Shown: in pieces, positions 7,630 through 15,977 of the stretch
Numbering within the stretch: position 1 is the first letter of the stretch
Layout: each line of letters opens with the position of its first letter
Source of the DNA: Rheinheimera riviphila
Lineage (GTDB): Bacteria; Pseudomonadota; Gammaproteobacteria; Enterobacterales; Alteromonadaceae
Assembly: GCF_004005945.1 (NCBI RefSeq)
Contig: NZ_SACS01000028.1
Span: 1 to 46,242, forward strand
Direction of reading: 5' to 3'
DNA length: 46,242 nucleotides
Made by a program: the position numbers and the translations under genes
The notes under the pieces: model-generated
The model's database searches: none
The model's input: the letters and a program-made list of their open reading frames with translations, nothing else
What the model was told of the DNA's origin: nothing

Positions 7630-8469
7630 ATGTTTCAGGTGCAATCAAAGAGACCCGTCATCCTTGAAGATGCGGGGTTGTTGTGGATTGGCTTGTTAAG
7701 CACAGCGGCGCTGAGGGTGGTCTTGACCGCATGTTTGCTTGGATTATTACTGATCACAGCGGTCGCCGAACCAGTGCGGCTGGTCACCAAACAATGGCCC
7801 GGTTACACCAACGCCGATTATAGCGGCGGTTACTTTGAACTGGTGCAACTGGTGTTGCCGCAAGAGCAGTATCAGCTGGCCATTCAGTTCAGTAATTTCA
7901 ACCGGGCGGTGATTCTGGTGCAGAAACAGCAGGCGGAATTGGTGCTGGCAGTCGCGCGGGTTGATGGTAAACAACTGTTGTTATCAGAATATCCGATTGA
8001 TGCAGATACCATTGTTGCGGTGTACCGGGACAATTTATTGCCCGCAACTAGCCCCCCGTTATTGACGCTGGCGCAATTACCGAACTACCGGCTAGCCTGG
8101 GATCTGGCGTACAACTATGGTCAGGCGATGGGGCTGGACGTGGCCGGTTATGAGGTGACGGACGTTACGCAAGGACTTGATCTGGTTAAAAAAGGCAGGG
8201 TGGACGTGTATCTGGCGGAGCAGTCCGATTTGGAATTCGCAGACTCGCTGACCACGCTGCGACAGCTAAAACTGCAGCAAAGCGAAATCCTGCAGCTGCC
8301 GGTGTATGTTGGTTTCCCGCGTTCGGCCAAAGGGTTACAGCTAAAACGATTTTGGGATCAGCAATTTAAGTTGTTGTTAAAGCAGGGGAAATTGCACAGT
8401 CTGTACGCGAAACATCCGGGCATGGTGCTGGCAACCAAGGTGCCGGACTGCGCGGTATCGGCTTGTTAA
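7630..8469 (+). CDS. Periplasmic solute-binding-like protein (family 3 type)
   Basis: After a hydrophobic segment ending ITAVA-EP, the protein resembles small extracellular solute-binding proteins of the amino acid type: VRLVTKQWPGYTNADYSGGYFELVQLVL at the start, then two lobes, with KKGRVDVYLAEQSDL near the hinge. Such stand-alone proteins in this group often have no transporter of their own. The start is uncertain. The ATG at 7630 has no clear ribosome site and gives a 29-residue stretch before the hydrophobic core, partly encoded by a palindromic repeat (7657-7678). A later GTG or TTG just before the hydrophobic core would give a normal signal peptide. Confidence 0.72.
   Translation: MFQVQSKRPVILEDAGLLWIGLLSTAALRVVLTACLLGLLLITAVAEPVRLVTKQWPGYTNADYSGGYFELVQLVLPQEQYQLAIQFSNFNRAVILVQKQQAELVLAVARVDGKQLLLSEYPIDADTIVAVYRDNLLPATSPPLLTLAQLPNYRLAWDLAYNYGQAMGLDVAGYEVTDVTQGLDLVKKGRVDVYLAEQSDLEFADSLTTLRQLKLQQSEILQLPVYVGFPRSAKGLQLKRFWDQQFKLLLKQGKLHSLYAKHPGMVLATKVPDCAVSAC
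7657..7678 (+). repeat. Palindromic repeat, copy A (inside the 5' end of a gene)
   Basis: This 22-base element occurs as an exact inverted copy at 8905-8926. It is itself a hairpin: CCCG-T-CATC pairs with GATG-CGGG. The core TCATCCTTGAA also occurs in the repeats before mshI. Confidence 0.8.
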
Positions 8470-8493
8470 ATCTGAAAAAAATGATAGGAATTT

Positions 8494-8889
8494 ATGTTAC
8501 TTGCGATCCATCACGTGGCCATTATCTGTGCTGATTATCAACGTTCAAAACATTTTTACAGCGAATTGCTGGGGCTGAAAATTCTGGCGGAAAATTACCG
8601 TGCTGAACGGCAATCCTACAAGTTGGATTTGCAGTTGCCGGATGGCAGTCAACTCGAGTTGTTTTCATTTGTCGGCGCACCACCAAGACCCAGCAAGCCT
8701 GAGGCGCAGGGGCTGCGGCATCTGAGTTTTGCGGTGCTTGATGTCGCTAACACAGTCGAATGGCTGCAACAAGCTGGCATCACAGTAGAGCCCATCCGGA
8801 TTGACCCATACACCGGCGCTGCTTTTACCTTTTTTGCCGATCCGGATGGTTTACCGCTGGAGATTTATCAGGTTGCTGCACGGGTATAA
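8494..8889 (+). CDS. gloA2: YaeR-type VOC metalloprotein (glyoxalase I-like)
   Basis: The 131-residue protein matches the E. coli YaeR family along its length: IHHVAIICADYQRSKHFY, ELFSF, PRPSKPEAQGLRHLSFAV, IRIDPYTGAAFTFFADPDGLPLEIYQ. Likely metal ligands are His7, Glu55, His76 and Glu123. YaeR is glyoxalase I-like, but its natural substrate is not settled. The ribosome site AGGA precedes the ATG. It lies 24 bases after the solute-binding-like gene, so the two may be co-transcribed. Confidence 0.88.
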   Translation: MLLAIHHVAIICADYQRSKHFYSELLGLKILAENYRAERQSYKLDLQLPDGSQLELFSFVGAPPRPSKPEAQGLRHLSFAVLDVANTVEWLQQAGITVEPIRIDPYTGAAFTFFADPDGLPLEIYQVAARV

Positions 8890-8904
8890 TTTGGGCTGTG
8901 GCCC

Positions 8905-8926
8905 ACCCCGCATCTTCAAGGATGAC
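8905..8926 (-). repeat. Palindromic repeat, copy B
   Basis: This is the exact inverted copy of the element at 7657-7678, in the gap between the YaeR-like gene and the symporter gene. The two copies bracket the solute-binding-like and YaeR-like genes. Confidence 0.8.
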
Positions 8927-9026
8927 TGGTATAGGCGCGGCAGAAACACCTCAACATCGGACGAACCAGCGCCGCTGCATTTTTTATAACCAAATCGTTT
9001 AACCTGACCAAAAATGCTACAGCCAA

Positions 9027-9044
9027 AGCATAATTATCTATGCT
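9027..9044. promoter_or_regulatory. Possible operator palindrome upstream of the symporter gene
   Basis: AGCATA and TATGCT form an inverted repeat separated by six bases, 33 bases before the symporter start. The position suits a regulator site or overlaps a promoter, but I recognise no specific regulator. Confidence 0.3.
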
Positions 9045-9077
9045 AAGGTGCTGCTTTTTGCAGCCAGAGATTTCCAG

Positions 9078-10475
9078 ATGTCCAGCGATTTTAGCTTCCA
9101 GCAGGCTTTTGAGCAGCTCAGTTCCGCCCTTGCCAGTGTGGTTTTTTATTCATTTAATCTACAAGGTGTCGCCATTCCAGTCACTGTATTGTGGCTGATG
9201 TGCGGCGCTATTGTGTTCACTTTTTATCTTGGTTTTATCAATATTCGTGGTTTTCGCCATGCGATAGCCGTGGTGCGTGGCAAATATGCCAAACCGGAAG
9301 ACAAAGGCGAAATCAGCCAGTTTCAGGCATTGTCGGCAGCGTTGTCCGGTACCGTCGGCACCGGCAATATCGCGGGTGTCGCAGTGGCGATTTCGCTGGG
9401 TGGCCCTGGCGCAACCTTCTGGATGATCGTGGCCGGATTTCTCGGTATGACCACCAAATTTGTTGAATGTACGCTGGCGGTGAAATATCGGGAAATTCAG
9501 CCTGATGGCACGGTGTCGGGCGGACCGATGTACTACATCAAAGCGGCGCTGGAAAAATATAACCTGCCGCGTACCGGCAAATTTCTGGCTGGTTTTTTTG
9601 CGGTGGCTTGTGTGTTTGGATCTGCCGGTTTTGTCCATGTTAATCAAGGCTTTGTACAGGTAAAAACCGTCACTGGTTTTGACAACGCCTGGTTGTTTGG
9701 AATTGTCTATGCGCTGTTGGTTGGCCTGGTGATTGTCGGTGGCATTAAGAGTATCGCCCGGGTCACCAGCAAATTGGTGCCCTTGATGTGCGGCATTTAC
9801 CTGAGCGCAGCTTTGGTGATTATCGGGCTGCACTGGCAGGATGTTCCGGCGGCGATTTGGACCATTCTCAAAGGCGCTTTTGCGCCGGAAGCAGCTTATG
9901 GCGGTGTGATTGGCGTGTTGATCCAGGGCTTTCGCCGCGCCGCTTATTCCAACGAAGCCGGTATTGGTTCATCACCGATTGCACATTCGGCGGCGCGCAC
10001 CAACGACCCGGTGTCGGAAGGCTTTGTCGGTTTGTTAGAGCCATTTATCGATACCGTGGTGATTTGTACCATTTCGGCTTTAGTCATCGTGATTACCGGT
10101 GCGTATTTGCTACCTGGTCTGGATGGCGTGCAGATTTCTTCCGCAGCTTTTGCTTCAGTGTTTGACTGGTTCCCGCTGGTGTTGATGGTCGCATTATTGT
10201 TGTTTGGGTATTCAACGGTGGTCAGCTGGGCCTATTACGGCCAGAAGGGCTGGGGTTATTTGTTCGGCGAACATAAAGCCAGTATCGGCCTGTACAAGGT
10301 ACTCATTTGCTCAGTGGTGGCGATTGGCGCAGTGCCCAATGTGCTGGCGGTATTCGATTTTATCGATTCGATGATTTTCCTGATGGCGGTGCCTAATATT
10401 CTGGCGTTGTATTTGTTATTGCCGGAAGTGAAGGCTGATCTGCGGGCTTATTGGTTAAAAATTCAGGCACGCTAA
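9078..10475 (+). CDS. Sodium/alanine-type symporter, AGCS family
   Basis: AGCS proteins import alanine or glycine with sodium through the inner membrane. The 465 residues from the ATG at 9078 contain many hydrophobic helices. Family motifs are visible: SALSGTVGTGNIAGVA in the first third, GGPMYYIKAAL, and SNEAGIGSSPIAHSAA in the second half. An in-frame start ten codons earlier gives an atypical N-terminus. The gene ends at a strong hairpin shared with the convergent receptor gene. Substrate choice between alanine, glycine and others cannot be read from sequence. Confidence 0.94.
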   Translation: MSSDFSFQQAFEQLSSALASVVFYSFNLQGVAIPVTVLWLMCGAIVFTFYLGFINIRGFRHAIAVVRGKYAKPEDKGEISQFQALSAALSGTVGTGNIAGVAVAISLGGPGATFWMIVAGFLGMTTKFVECTLAVKYREIQPDGTVSGGPMYYIKAALEKYNLPRTGKFLAGFFAVACVFGSAGFVHVNQGFVQVKTVTGFDNAWLFGIVYALLVGLVIVGGIKSIARVTSKLVPLMCGIYLSAALVIIGLHWQDVPAAIWTILKGAFAPEAAYGGVIGVLIQGFRRAAYSNEAGIGSSPIAHSAARTNDPVSEGFVGLLEPFIDTVVICTISALVIVITGAYLLPGLDGVQISSAAFASVFDWFPLVLMVALLLFGYSTVVSWAYYGQKGWGYLFGEHKASIGLYKVLICSVVAIGAVPNVLAVFDFIDSMIFLMAVPNILALYLLLPEVKADLRAYWLKIQAR

Positions 10476-10491
10476 GCGGTTCAAACGCAAT

Positions 10492-10524
10492 AACAAGCCA
10501 GTCAGCATTACTGACTGGCTTGTT
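10492..10524. terminator. Bidirectional hairpin between convergent genes
   Basis: A perfect 14-base stem (AACAAGCCAGTCAG / CTGACTGGCTTGTT) with loop CATTA lies between the stop codons of the symporter and the second TonB receptor. The T-runs are weak on both sides, but position and strength fit a shared terminator. Confidence 0.75.
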
Positions 10525-10540
10525 GTGTTAACGACTCAGA

Positions 10541-12955
10541 TCAGAAAAAGCTGTAATCAACCCGGAAGGTGACACTGCGTTCTGGTGCGTAATCGATGGT
10601 CAGGAAGTTACGGGTATTGGTACCGCGTGAACGAGCCCGTTTGTAATCTTCAATTTCCGTATCAAACAAGTTGTTGACGAACACGCTTAATTTGGTTTGA
10701 TCGTTGAGGTCAATTTTCGCTGATAAATTTACCCGGCGATAGGATTCTGCTGTATCAAAACCATCAATCCTGGCGTTAAAGTGAGATTTATACTCGCCGT
10801 AAGCTTCCACGTCCAAACGAACGGAAGTGGCTCTGGTGTACAGTGTAAAAGAATGATCCAGACCTAAATACGCATTGTATTTAGGTACCATCGTCATCCG
10901 CTGACCGGCTTTGGCTTGCAGTGAGTCCACATCATTCAGCAATTTTGCGTCGGTATAAGAGGCATTCAGCACCATATCGACACTATCGGTCAGATTCAGT
11001 TTGCTTTCCCACTCAATACCTTTGGATCTCGCTTTAGCAGCGTTGCCGGTATAAGTGAAACCACAACTTGGCATATAGATATCAACAATGACATCGTCCC
11101 AGTTGATTTGGTATACCGAACTGGAAAACTGAAATTTATTATTGATATTGCCTTTGACGCCAAGCTCATAGTTGTCAACGGTGTCACTGGTGTACCGGTC
11201 TTGCCGACCAGAAGCAAATTCATCGTTGCGGCAGGCATTGGCCAGCGGTCCGTTGTTGCCGCCCGGACGATAACCTTCAGCGTACATGGCATACACAGAG
11301 AAGGTTTCTTCAGGTAACCAGGACAGACTAAGTTTTTTGCGGTTGCCATCTTCAGCACCACTGGTAACGGCAACGCTTGGTTCGGCGCCAATCCAGATAC
11401 CGCTTTGAACCTGATTTGAATAGTCTTCCAAATCGTAAAAACGGATACCAGCAGTTATTTCAAAACGACCAATATCCTGGGTTTCAATGCCATAACTCAT
11501 TTCACCGAAGATTGCGGCTTCTTTATCCCACATGCTGTTAATGACGTTACTGTAGTTTTTACCACTGTCACCGTATAACACCTGGCCTAACTGCCCAACG
11601 TTATTCACCCCCAATGCTGCCCAGCTTTCATCCCAAGCCCAGGAATTCCAGTCGGAAAAAATCGCAATACTGGTCGGGTCTTTTTCATGATATTGCCATT
11701 GATAATTTGGTAAATGACCACGCCAGTTTTTGTCGTAAAAGCCTCCGACGGTCCATTTCAGCGCGCCATCGCCTGTGCTTTGCAAACGCAGTTCATGGGT
11801 AATCCGGGACGATGCATCGTCGTTCAGGATCCAGGTATTGACCATGTCGTCCATATCGAGCCGCGACCAGTTGTCCAAGCCGCTGGATTCAAATTCACGA
11901 TATGAACCTGAGTAACTTAAGGTCGCCATGTTAAACAGGTTTTCCTGTTCGGCCTGCAGCGTTACCAGATCGGTTGAGGTATCCAAAGTGCCGTCTAAAC
12001 GGTCCCATACGGTATATTTGTCACCGGATTTGCTGGTTTTATTGCCACCCCGGCATTCAGAACGGTTAGCCGTAGCCGCACAAGGGATGTCCTGATAACC
12101 AACACTGTAACCCCAGGGGGAATCAGCATCCGGCGTTGTTTCTGCGGCGGTATAATAACCGGGTTTAGATAAATCGGCAGACACTGTCCCAATGGAATAA
12201 CGATTGTTACTCCATAAACCAAGATTGACCGACAGATCATCATCCACCTGATACAAAAATTGGCCACGAACATAGTCATTGCGACGCTCGCGTTGCACGC
12301 CGGTAAAGGTATTAACGATAGCGCCCGGTATGGTGGCGGAATGCCCGGTCAGGCGCATCGCCATTTTGTTGTCGACCAGCGGAACGTTCAGCACGCCCCA
12401 GGCTTGTAAGTTAGTGCCATCAATATTTTTGGTGTGACGGGTTTGTACCGATGTCGCCACTTCCATTTCATCGAGCTGTGGCTTTTTGGTGATGATGCGT
12501 GACGTACCACCAATCGCATTCGAACCCCACAAAGTACCTTGTGGGCCGCGTAAAACTTCGACCGCTTCGACGTCATACAGATCGCCAAAGTCATATGGAA
12601 TATCATCAGTAAAGGCGCTGGTGGTGCCAGGCGCGGAGCTATTGCCGCCGGATAACCCGCGCAGTATTAATTCACCGCGTGGGTTGGCTGCACCGGCTAA
12701 GGTGCGGTACAAATCATCTTTATTCAGTAAATTCCGATTAGAAATTTCAACAGCAGACACCGAAGATACGCTCATTGGCACTTCAATCAGCGTTTCTTTG
12801 CGCTTACGTGAGGTGACGGTAATTAATTCGAATTCTGAATCTTCTGCTGCGGGTTTTGTGGTTTGGGTGTCTTGTGAGTAGGAATAGTTCGGTAAGAGTA
12901 AAGCGGCGACAACCGCCATCGACAGTGGTTTGCGTGTGTACTTGTGTACTTTCAT
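10541..12955 (-). CDS. TonB-dependent outer membrane receptor
   Basis: The protein has 804 residues with a signal peptide (cleavage near YSYS-QD). It has a receptor start ELITVTSRKRKE, a plug with VPMSVSSVSAVEI, LILRGLSGG and VEVLRGPQGTLWGSNAIGGTSRI, and a barrel ending in YSFF. The middle has a cysteine-bearing loop (IPCAATANRSECRGG) that could form an external disulfide. It is only distantly like the receptor at 235-2478. The substrate is unknown. The gene is divergent from mshH with a 263-base gap, where I found no convincing promoter. Confidence 0.93.
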   Translation of the reverse strand: MKVHKYTRKPLSMAVVAALLLPNYSYSQDTQTTKPAAEDSEFELITVTSRKRKETLIEVPMSVSSVSAVEISNRNLLNKDDLYRTLAGAANPRGELILRGLSGGNSSAPGTTSAFTDDIPYDFGDLYDVEAVEVLRGPQGTLWGSNAIGGTSRIITKKPQLDEMEVATSVQTRHTKNIDGTNLQAWGVLNVPLVDNKMAMRLTGHSATIPGAIVNTFTGVQRERRNDYVRGQFLYQVDDDLSVNLGLWSNNRYSIGTVSADLSKPGYYTAAETTPDADSPWGYSVGYQDIPCAATANRSECRGGNKTSKSGDKYTVWDRLDGTLDTSTDLVTLQAEQENLFNMATLSYSGSYREFESSGLDNWSRLDMDDMVNTWILNDDASSRITHELRLQSTGDGALKWTVGGFYDKNWRGHLPNYQWQYHEKDPTSIAIFSDWNSWAWDESWAALGVNNVGQLGQVLYGDSGKNYSNVINSMWDKEAAIFGEMSYGIETQDIGRFEITAGIRFYDLEDYSNQVQSGIWIGAEPSVAVTSGAEDGNRKKLSLSWLPEETFSVYAMYAEGYRPGGNNGPLANACRNDEFASGRQDRYTSDTVDNYELGVKGNINNKFQFSSSVYQINWDDVIVDIYMPSCGFTYTGNAAKARSKGIEWESKLNLTDSVDMVLNASYTDAKLLNDVDSLQAKAGQRMTMVPKYNAYLGLDHSFTLYTRATSVRLDVEAYGEYKSHFNARIDGFDTAESYRRVNLSAKIDLNDQTKLSVFVNNLFDTEIEDYKRARSRGTNTRNFLTIDYAPERSVTFRVDYSFF

Positions 12956-13218
12956 ATTTTTAGTTCTCTCTGGAAGTTATTGTTTTTGATGACAACTTGT
13001 CCTAGTTGCCTTTGCCATTCCGAAGCGCAAACTGCACTCCAATAACAACCTTAATAGAAAAAAAACTTTAGTAAACTTTGTGGCTAGAAATTAACCAGAT
13101 AAATCTGACTGACAGCATGCGGGTTATCCCAGGAATGCCCGCAGATGATTTTTCCTTGCCCGCCTCGACAAAGCATACCTCTGCGCTAACACTGTGATGA
13201 CAACTACAGGAGAATGGT

Positions 13219-14868
13219 GTGAAGCGACTGCAGAATTTGTTCCGGCAAGCCCACCCGGCCTGGCCCTTCGCGCTGGCACTGCTGGCATTAAACGGGCTGT
13301 TATTGACTTTAACCGCAGTGCTGTCCGTTGAGATCCTCACACCGGCATCGCTGCTGGTGAGCGCGCTGTTGTATGGGGCGGTGAATCTGCTGCTGTTCGT
13401 GCCGTTATGGCTGGCTATCAGCTGGCAGCGCAAAATAACCACGCTGCAACAAGATTTTGGCCAGTTTGAAAACCAACTCAATCAGCTACTGACCGGTTCG
13501 CATTTACCGCTGGCGCAGGACGACAGCCTGACCGACAAGCTGTTGGTATTGCAGCAAAATCAACAGGCTTTAAGCCGGCGGGAGCAGGAAATCCGCCATC
13601 TGGTGCGGGTGCAAGGGCTGATTGACCACGATCTGGCGATTGGCAACCGCATCTATTTTGAAAGCAAATTGCAGCATTATCTGGTCGATAGTCACGAAAC
13701 GCCGTTTGGGGCGTTTTTCCTGATCCAAATTAGTCACCCCAATACTGACACCAATCCGATCACCGCCATTCAGCGGCTGGCCGGTTGCGCTGAATTGCTG
13801 ACCCAGCTGACCGCTCATCTGCCGCAGGCGGTGTTAGCGCGTTTAGCTGAAAATGATTTAGCGGTGTTGTTGCCTGGGATGGAGCAAAAAGACGCCGAAA
13901 CCTGCGGTGACCGAATGGCGTCGATTTTGAGTCGTTCCAGCTTTTTTGTCGATTATCCGGATTTTGATGTGCTGCATATCGGTTATGTCATTTATCAGCA
14001 CGGCCAAAGCGCGTATCAGGTGATGGCGGAAGCCGATATGGCGCTGAAAACCGCGCAGTTACAGGGCCCGAATGCAGCTTATGGTTTTTATCCGACCCAT
14101 AAACCGAAAATTAAAGGCTCGGTCTGGTGGCGGACTGAACTGACCAACGCCTTAAAAGAGCAGCGGTTTTTACTAAGCTTCCAACCGGTGTTTTCCTGGG
14201 AGCAACATGATGTGATCCAGCATGAAGTGCTGGTGCGGTTGCATACCAGCGAAAGTGACAAACTCAATGCAGCCGTGTTTTTGCCGATGGCGGCGAACTG
14301 TGGTTTAAGTCAGGCGATTGATCAGTTTGTGCTGCTGAAAACCGCCAAATTGTGTCAGGCCGAAAATATTGGCCAGAGCCGCTGCAGTATCAATTTGTCG
14401 GTGGATACGGTGCTGAGTAAAGACTGGCACGCCTGGTTGCTGGAGATGATTAACAGCCAGCAACTTAAAGCCAGCCAGTTTGCCTTTGAATTGGATGAAT
14501 ATCATCTGCTGAAACATTACAAAAAACTCAAGCCGAAATTGATCCAGCTGCAAAAACTGGGGTTTGCGCTGATTGTGGACCATGTGGGCCTGACGATTGA
14601 AACTTGTCCTTATCTGGATGAATTGCAGATTGAAGCAATTAAGTTACATCCATCGGTGGTGCGGCAGCTGGATCAGCAGCTGGAACAACAGTTGTTTATC
14701 CGGGGGTTGATCGCCAGTCATTTTGCCAAAGGGGTGAAAGTAATAGCGACCGGAGTTGAACATCAGCAGGAATGGCTGGTACTGAAAAAACTGGGCGTCA
14801 GCGGCGCGCAGGGCTTTTATTTCAGCCAACCGTTGGCGCGGATTATTCCGCAGGATCAGCCGGTTTGA
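13219..14868 (+). CDS. mshH: MshH/CsrD-like degenerate GGDEF-EAL protein
   Basis: Of 549 residues, two membrane segments lie at about 15-37 and 45-69, then a GGDEF-like domain (about 130-295) and an EAL-like domain (about 300-545). Both active sites are degenerate: AENDL (210-214) replaces GGDEF, and EVL (336-338) replaces EAL. This is the pattern of CsrD, which in E. coli promotes decay of the CsrB/C small RNAs without making or breaking c-di-GMP. In vibrios the homologue at this position is called mshH. The start is GTG at 13219 with AGGAGA five bases upstream. It probably does not share a transcript with mshI because an opposite-strand gene intervenes. Confidence 0.88.
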   Translation: MKRLQNLFRQAHPAWPFALALLALNGLLLTLTAVLSVEILTPASLLVSALLYGAVNLLLFVPLWLAISWQRKITTLQQDFGQFENQLNQLLTGSHLPLAQDDSLTDKLLVLQQNQQALSRREQEIRHLVRVQGLIDHDLAIGNRIYFESKLQHYLVDSHETPFGAFFLIQISHPNTDTNPITAIQRLAGCAELLTQLTAHLPQAVLARLAENDLAVLLPGMEQKDAETCGDRMASILSRSSFFVDYPDFDVLHIGYVIYQHGQSAYQVMAEADMALKTAQLQGPNAAYGFYPTHKPKIKGSVWWRTELTNALKEQRFLLSFQPVFSWEQHDVIQHEVLVRLHTSESDKLNAAVFLPMAANCGLSQAIDQFVLLKTAKLCQAENIGQSRCSINLSVDTVLSKDWHAWLLEMINSQQLKASQFAFELDEYHLLKHYKKLKPKLIQLQKLGFALIVDHVGLTIETCPYLDELQIEAIKLHPSVVRQLDQQLEQQLFIRGLIASHFAKGVKVIATGVEHQQEWLVLKKLGVSGAQGFYFSQPLARIIPQDQPV

Positions 14869-14902
14869 AGCTGGTCAGTTTGCGTCAGTTAGTGTGTGCC
14901 TG

Positions 14903-15838
14903 TTAGTTGGCTCCCGATAATTTACAGTAGTCAGCATCACGGATAAGCGAGCGGTATCTAAGGCCAGCAAGGCCCTGCAGACCACCGGTATGGAAAAACG
15001 CGATGCGCCGATATGGTGCCAGTTCGCCCCGCGCTAGCAGTTGCAACAGGGTATGCAGCGCTTTGCCGGTATACACAGGTTCGGTGTAAATCTGCTGCGT
15101 TGCTAGCTCCAGACAAGTGTGTAAGGTTTCAGCGGTAAATTTGCCATAAGCACGATTGGTCAGCTCCGGCTGTAACTGCCAATGCCATTGGCTGGCAGGT
15201 TCCGGCAATAAGACGCTGATTTTCTGGCTTAGGCTGGCATCTTTGACGACAGAGATGCCGAGCACCGGGGTGCCGTTGCTACCAACAATTAAGCCTGCGA
15301 TGGTGCCACCACTGGCGCTGGCGCAGCACAACAAATCAGCGGGTCCGTTTGGCGTGGCGGCCAGCGGCAATTCCGCCACCCCTTGCACCGCAGCGGCAGA
15401 AGTGCCGCCTTCGGGGACAATTAAATAATCCGGATACTGTTGTTGCAGTTCGGCCAGCAGCATCGCCGTCGTTTTGGTTCGATAAAGAGCAGGACTGACA
15501 AACTGCAACTGCATGCCTAACTTGCGGCATTGTTGCAGCGTTGGGTTCGCCAGATCCGGCTGGTGACTGCGCACCACACCGACAGTCGAAAAGCCAAAAT
15601 GCTGACCGGCTGCAGCCAAAGCCAGTAAGTGATTAGAGAATGCGCCACCAAAACTCAGAATTCCGCTTTTGTTATGTTGTTGTATTTGCTGGATGTGATA
15701 CTTTAGTTTTAACCATTTATTGCCAGCGATGGACGGAACCGCGCAGTGGAGCTGGCAGATCCAAACTTCAGGCTGCGGTTGTTGCAGCAGCGCGAGATCA
15801 AGGCGTTGCCACTGCAGCTGATAAAACGGATCGGACAT
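14903..15838 (-). CDS. PLP-dependent ACC deaminase/D-cysteine desulfhydrase-like enzyme
   Basis: The 311-residue protein is a fold-type II PLP enzyme. The likely PLP lysine is Lys41 in GNKWLKLKY. FGGAFSNHLLALA follows, then the phosphate-binding SASGGTIAGL and the closing FFHTGGLQGLAGL. These are signatures of the 1-aminocyclopropane-1-carboxylate deaminase/D-cysteine desulfhydrase group. Desulfhydrase activity is the more usual guess in bacteria without plant contact, but the sequence does not decide. It sits on the opposite strand inside the MSHA locus, convergent to mshH and divergent from mshI, and has no evident role in pilus assembly. Confidence 0.85.
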   Translation of the reverse strand: MSDPFYQLQWQRLDLALLQQPQPEVWICQLHCAVPSIAGNKWLKLKYHIQQIQQHNKSGILSFGGAFSNHLLALAAAGQHFGFSTVGVVRSHQPDLANPTLQQCRKLGMQLQFVSPALYRTKTTAMLLAELQQQYPDYLIVPEGGTSAAAVQGVAELPLAATPNGPADLLCCASASGGTIAGLIVGSNGTPVLGISVVKDASLSQKISVLLPEPASQWHWQLQPELTNRAYGKFTAETLHTCLELATQQIYTEPVYTGKALHTLLQLLARGELAPYRRIAFFHTGGLQGLAGLRYRSLIRDADYCKLSGAN

Positions 15839-15872
15839 AACCAGATAATTCCAATAATAACGACAAGAAGAT

Positions 15873-15959
15873 TATACCTAAAGTCATTGAAGTTTCGGCT
15901 TCAGGCATGAAGGTTATATACCCAGAGTCATTGAGGTTGCGTTCAAGGATGAAGGGTAT
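15873..15959. repeat. Two tandem degenerate palindromic repeats before mshI
   Basis: Copies at 15873-15914 and 15917-15959 share TATACC, AGTCATTGA and GGATGAAGG-like blocks (the first has GCATGAAGG). Each is an imperfect palindrome: ACCT...AGGT with TCAT/ATGA and GAAG/CTTC arms in the first, ATACCC...GGGTAT in the second. The reverse complement of the second contains TCATCCTTGAA, as in the repeats at 7657 and 8905. They fill the divergent gap between the PLP enzyme gene and mshI, where the mshI promoter should be; I saw no clear -35/-10 pair there. Confidence 0.75.
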
Positions 15960-15977
15960 TGGTCTCGGGGCTACAAG

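Noticed and set aside
13118-13142. Regulatory hairpin before mshH
   Set aside because: The GCGGG/CCCGC arms are only five bases with a long loop, within chance expectation.
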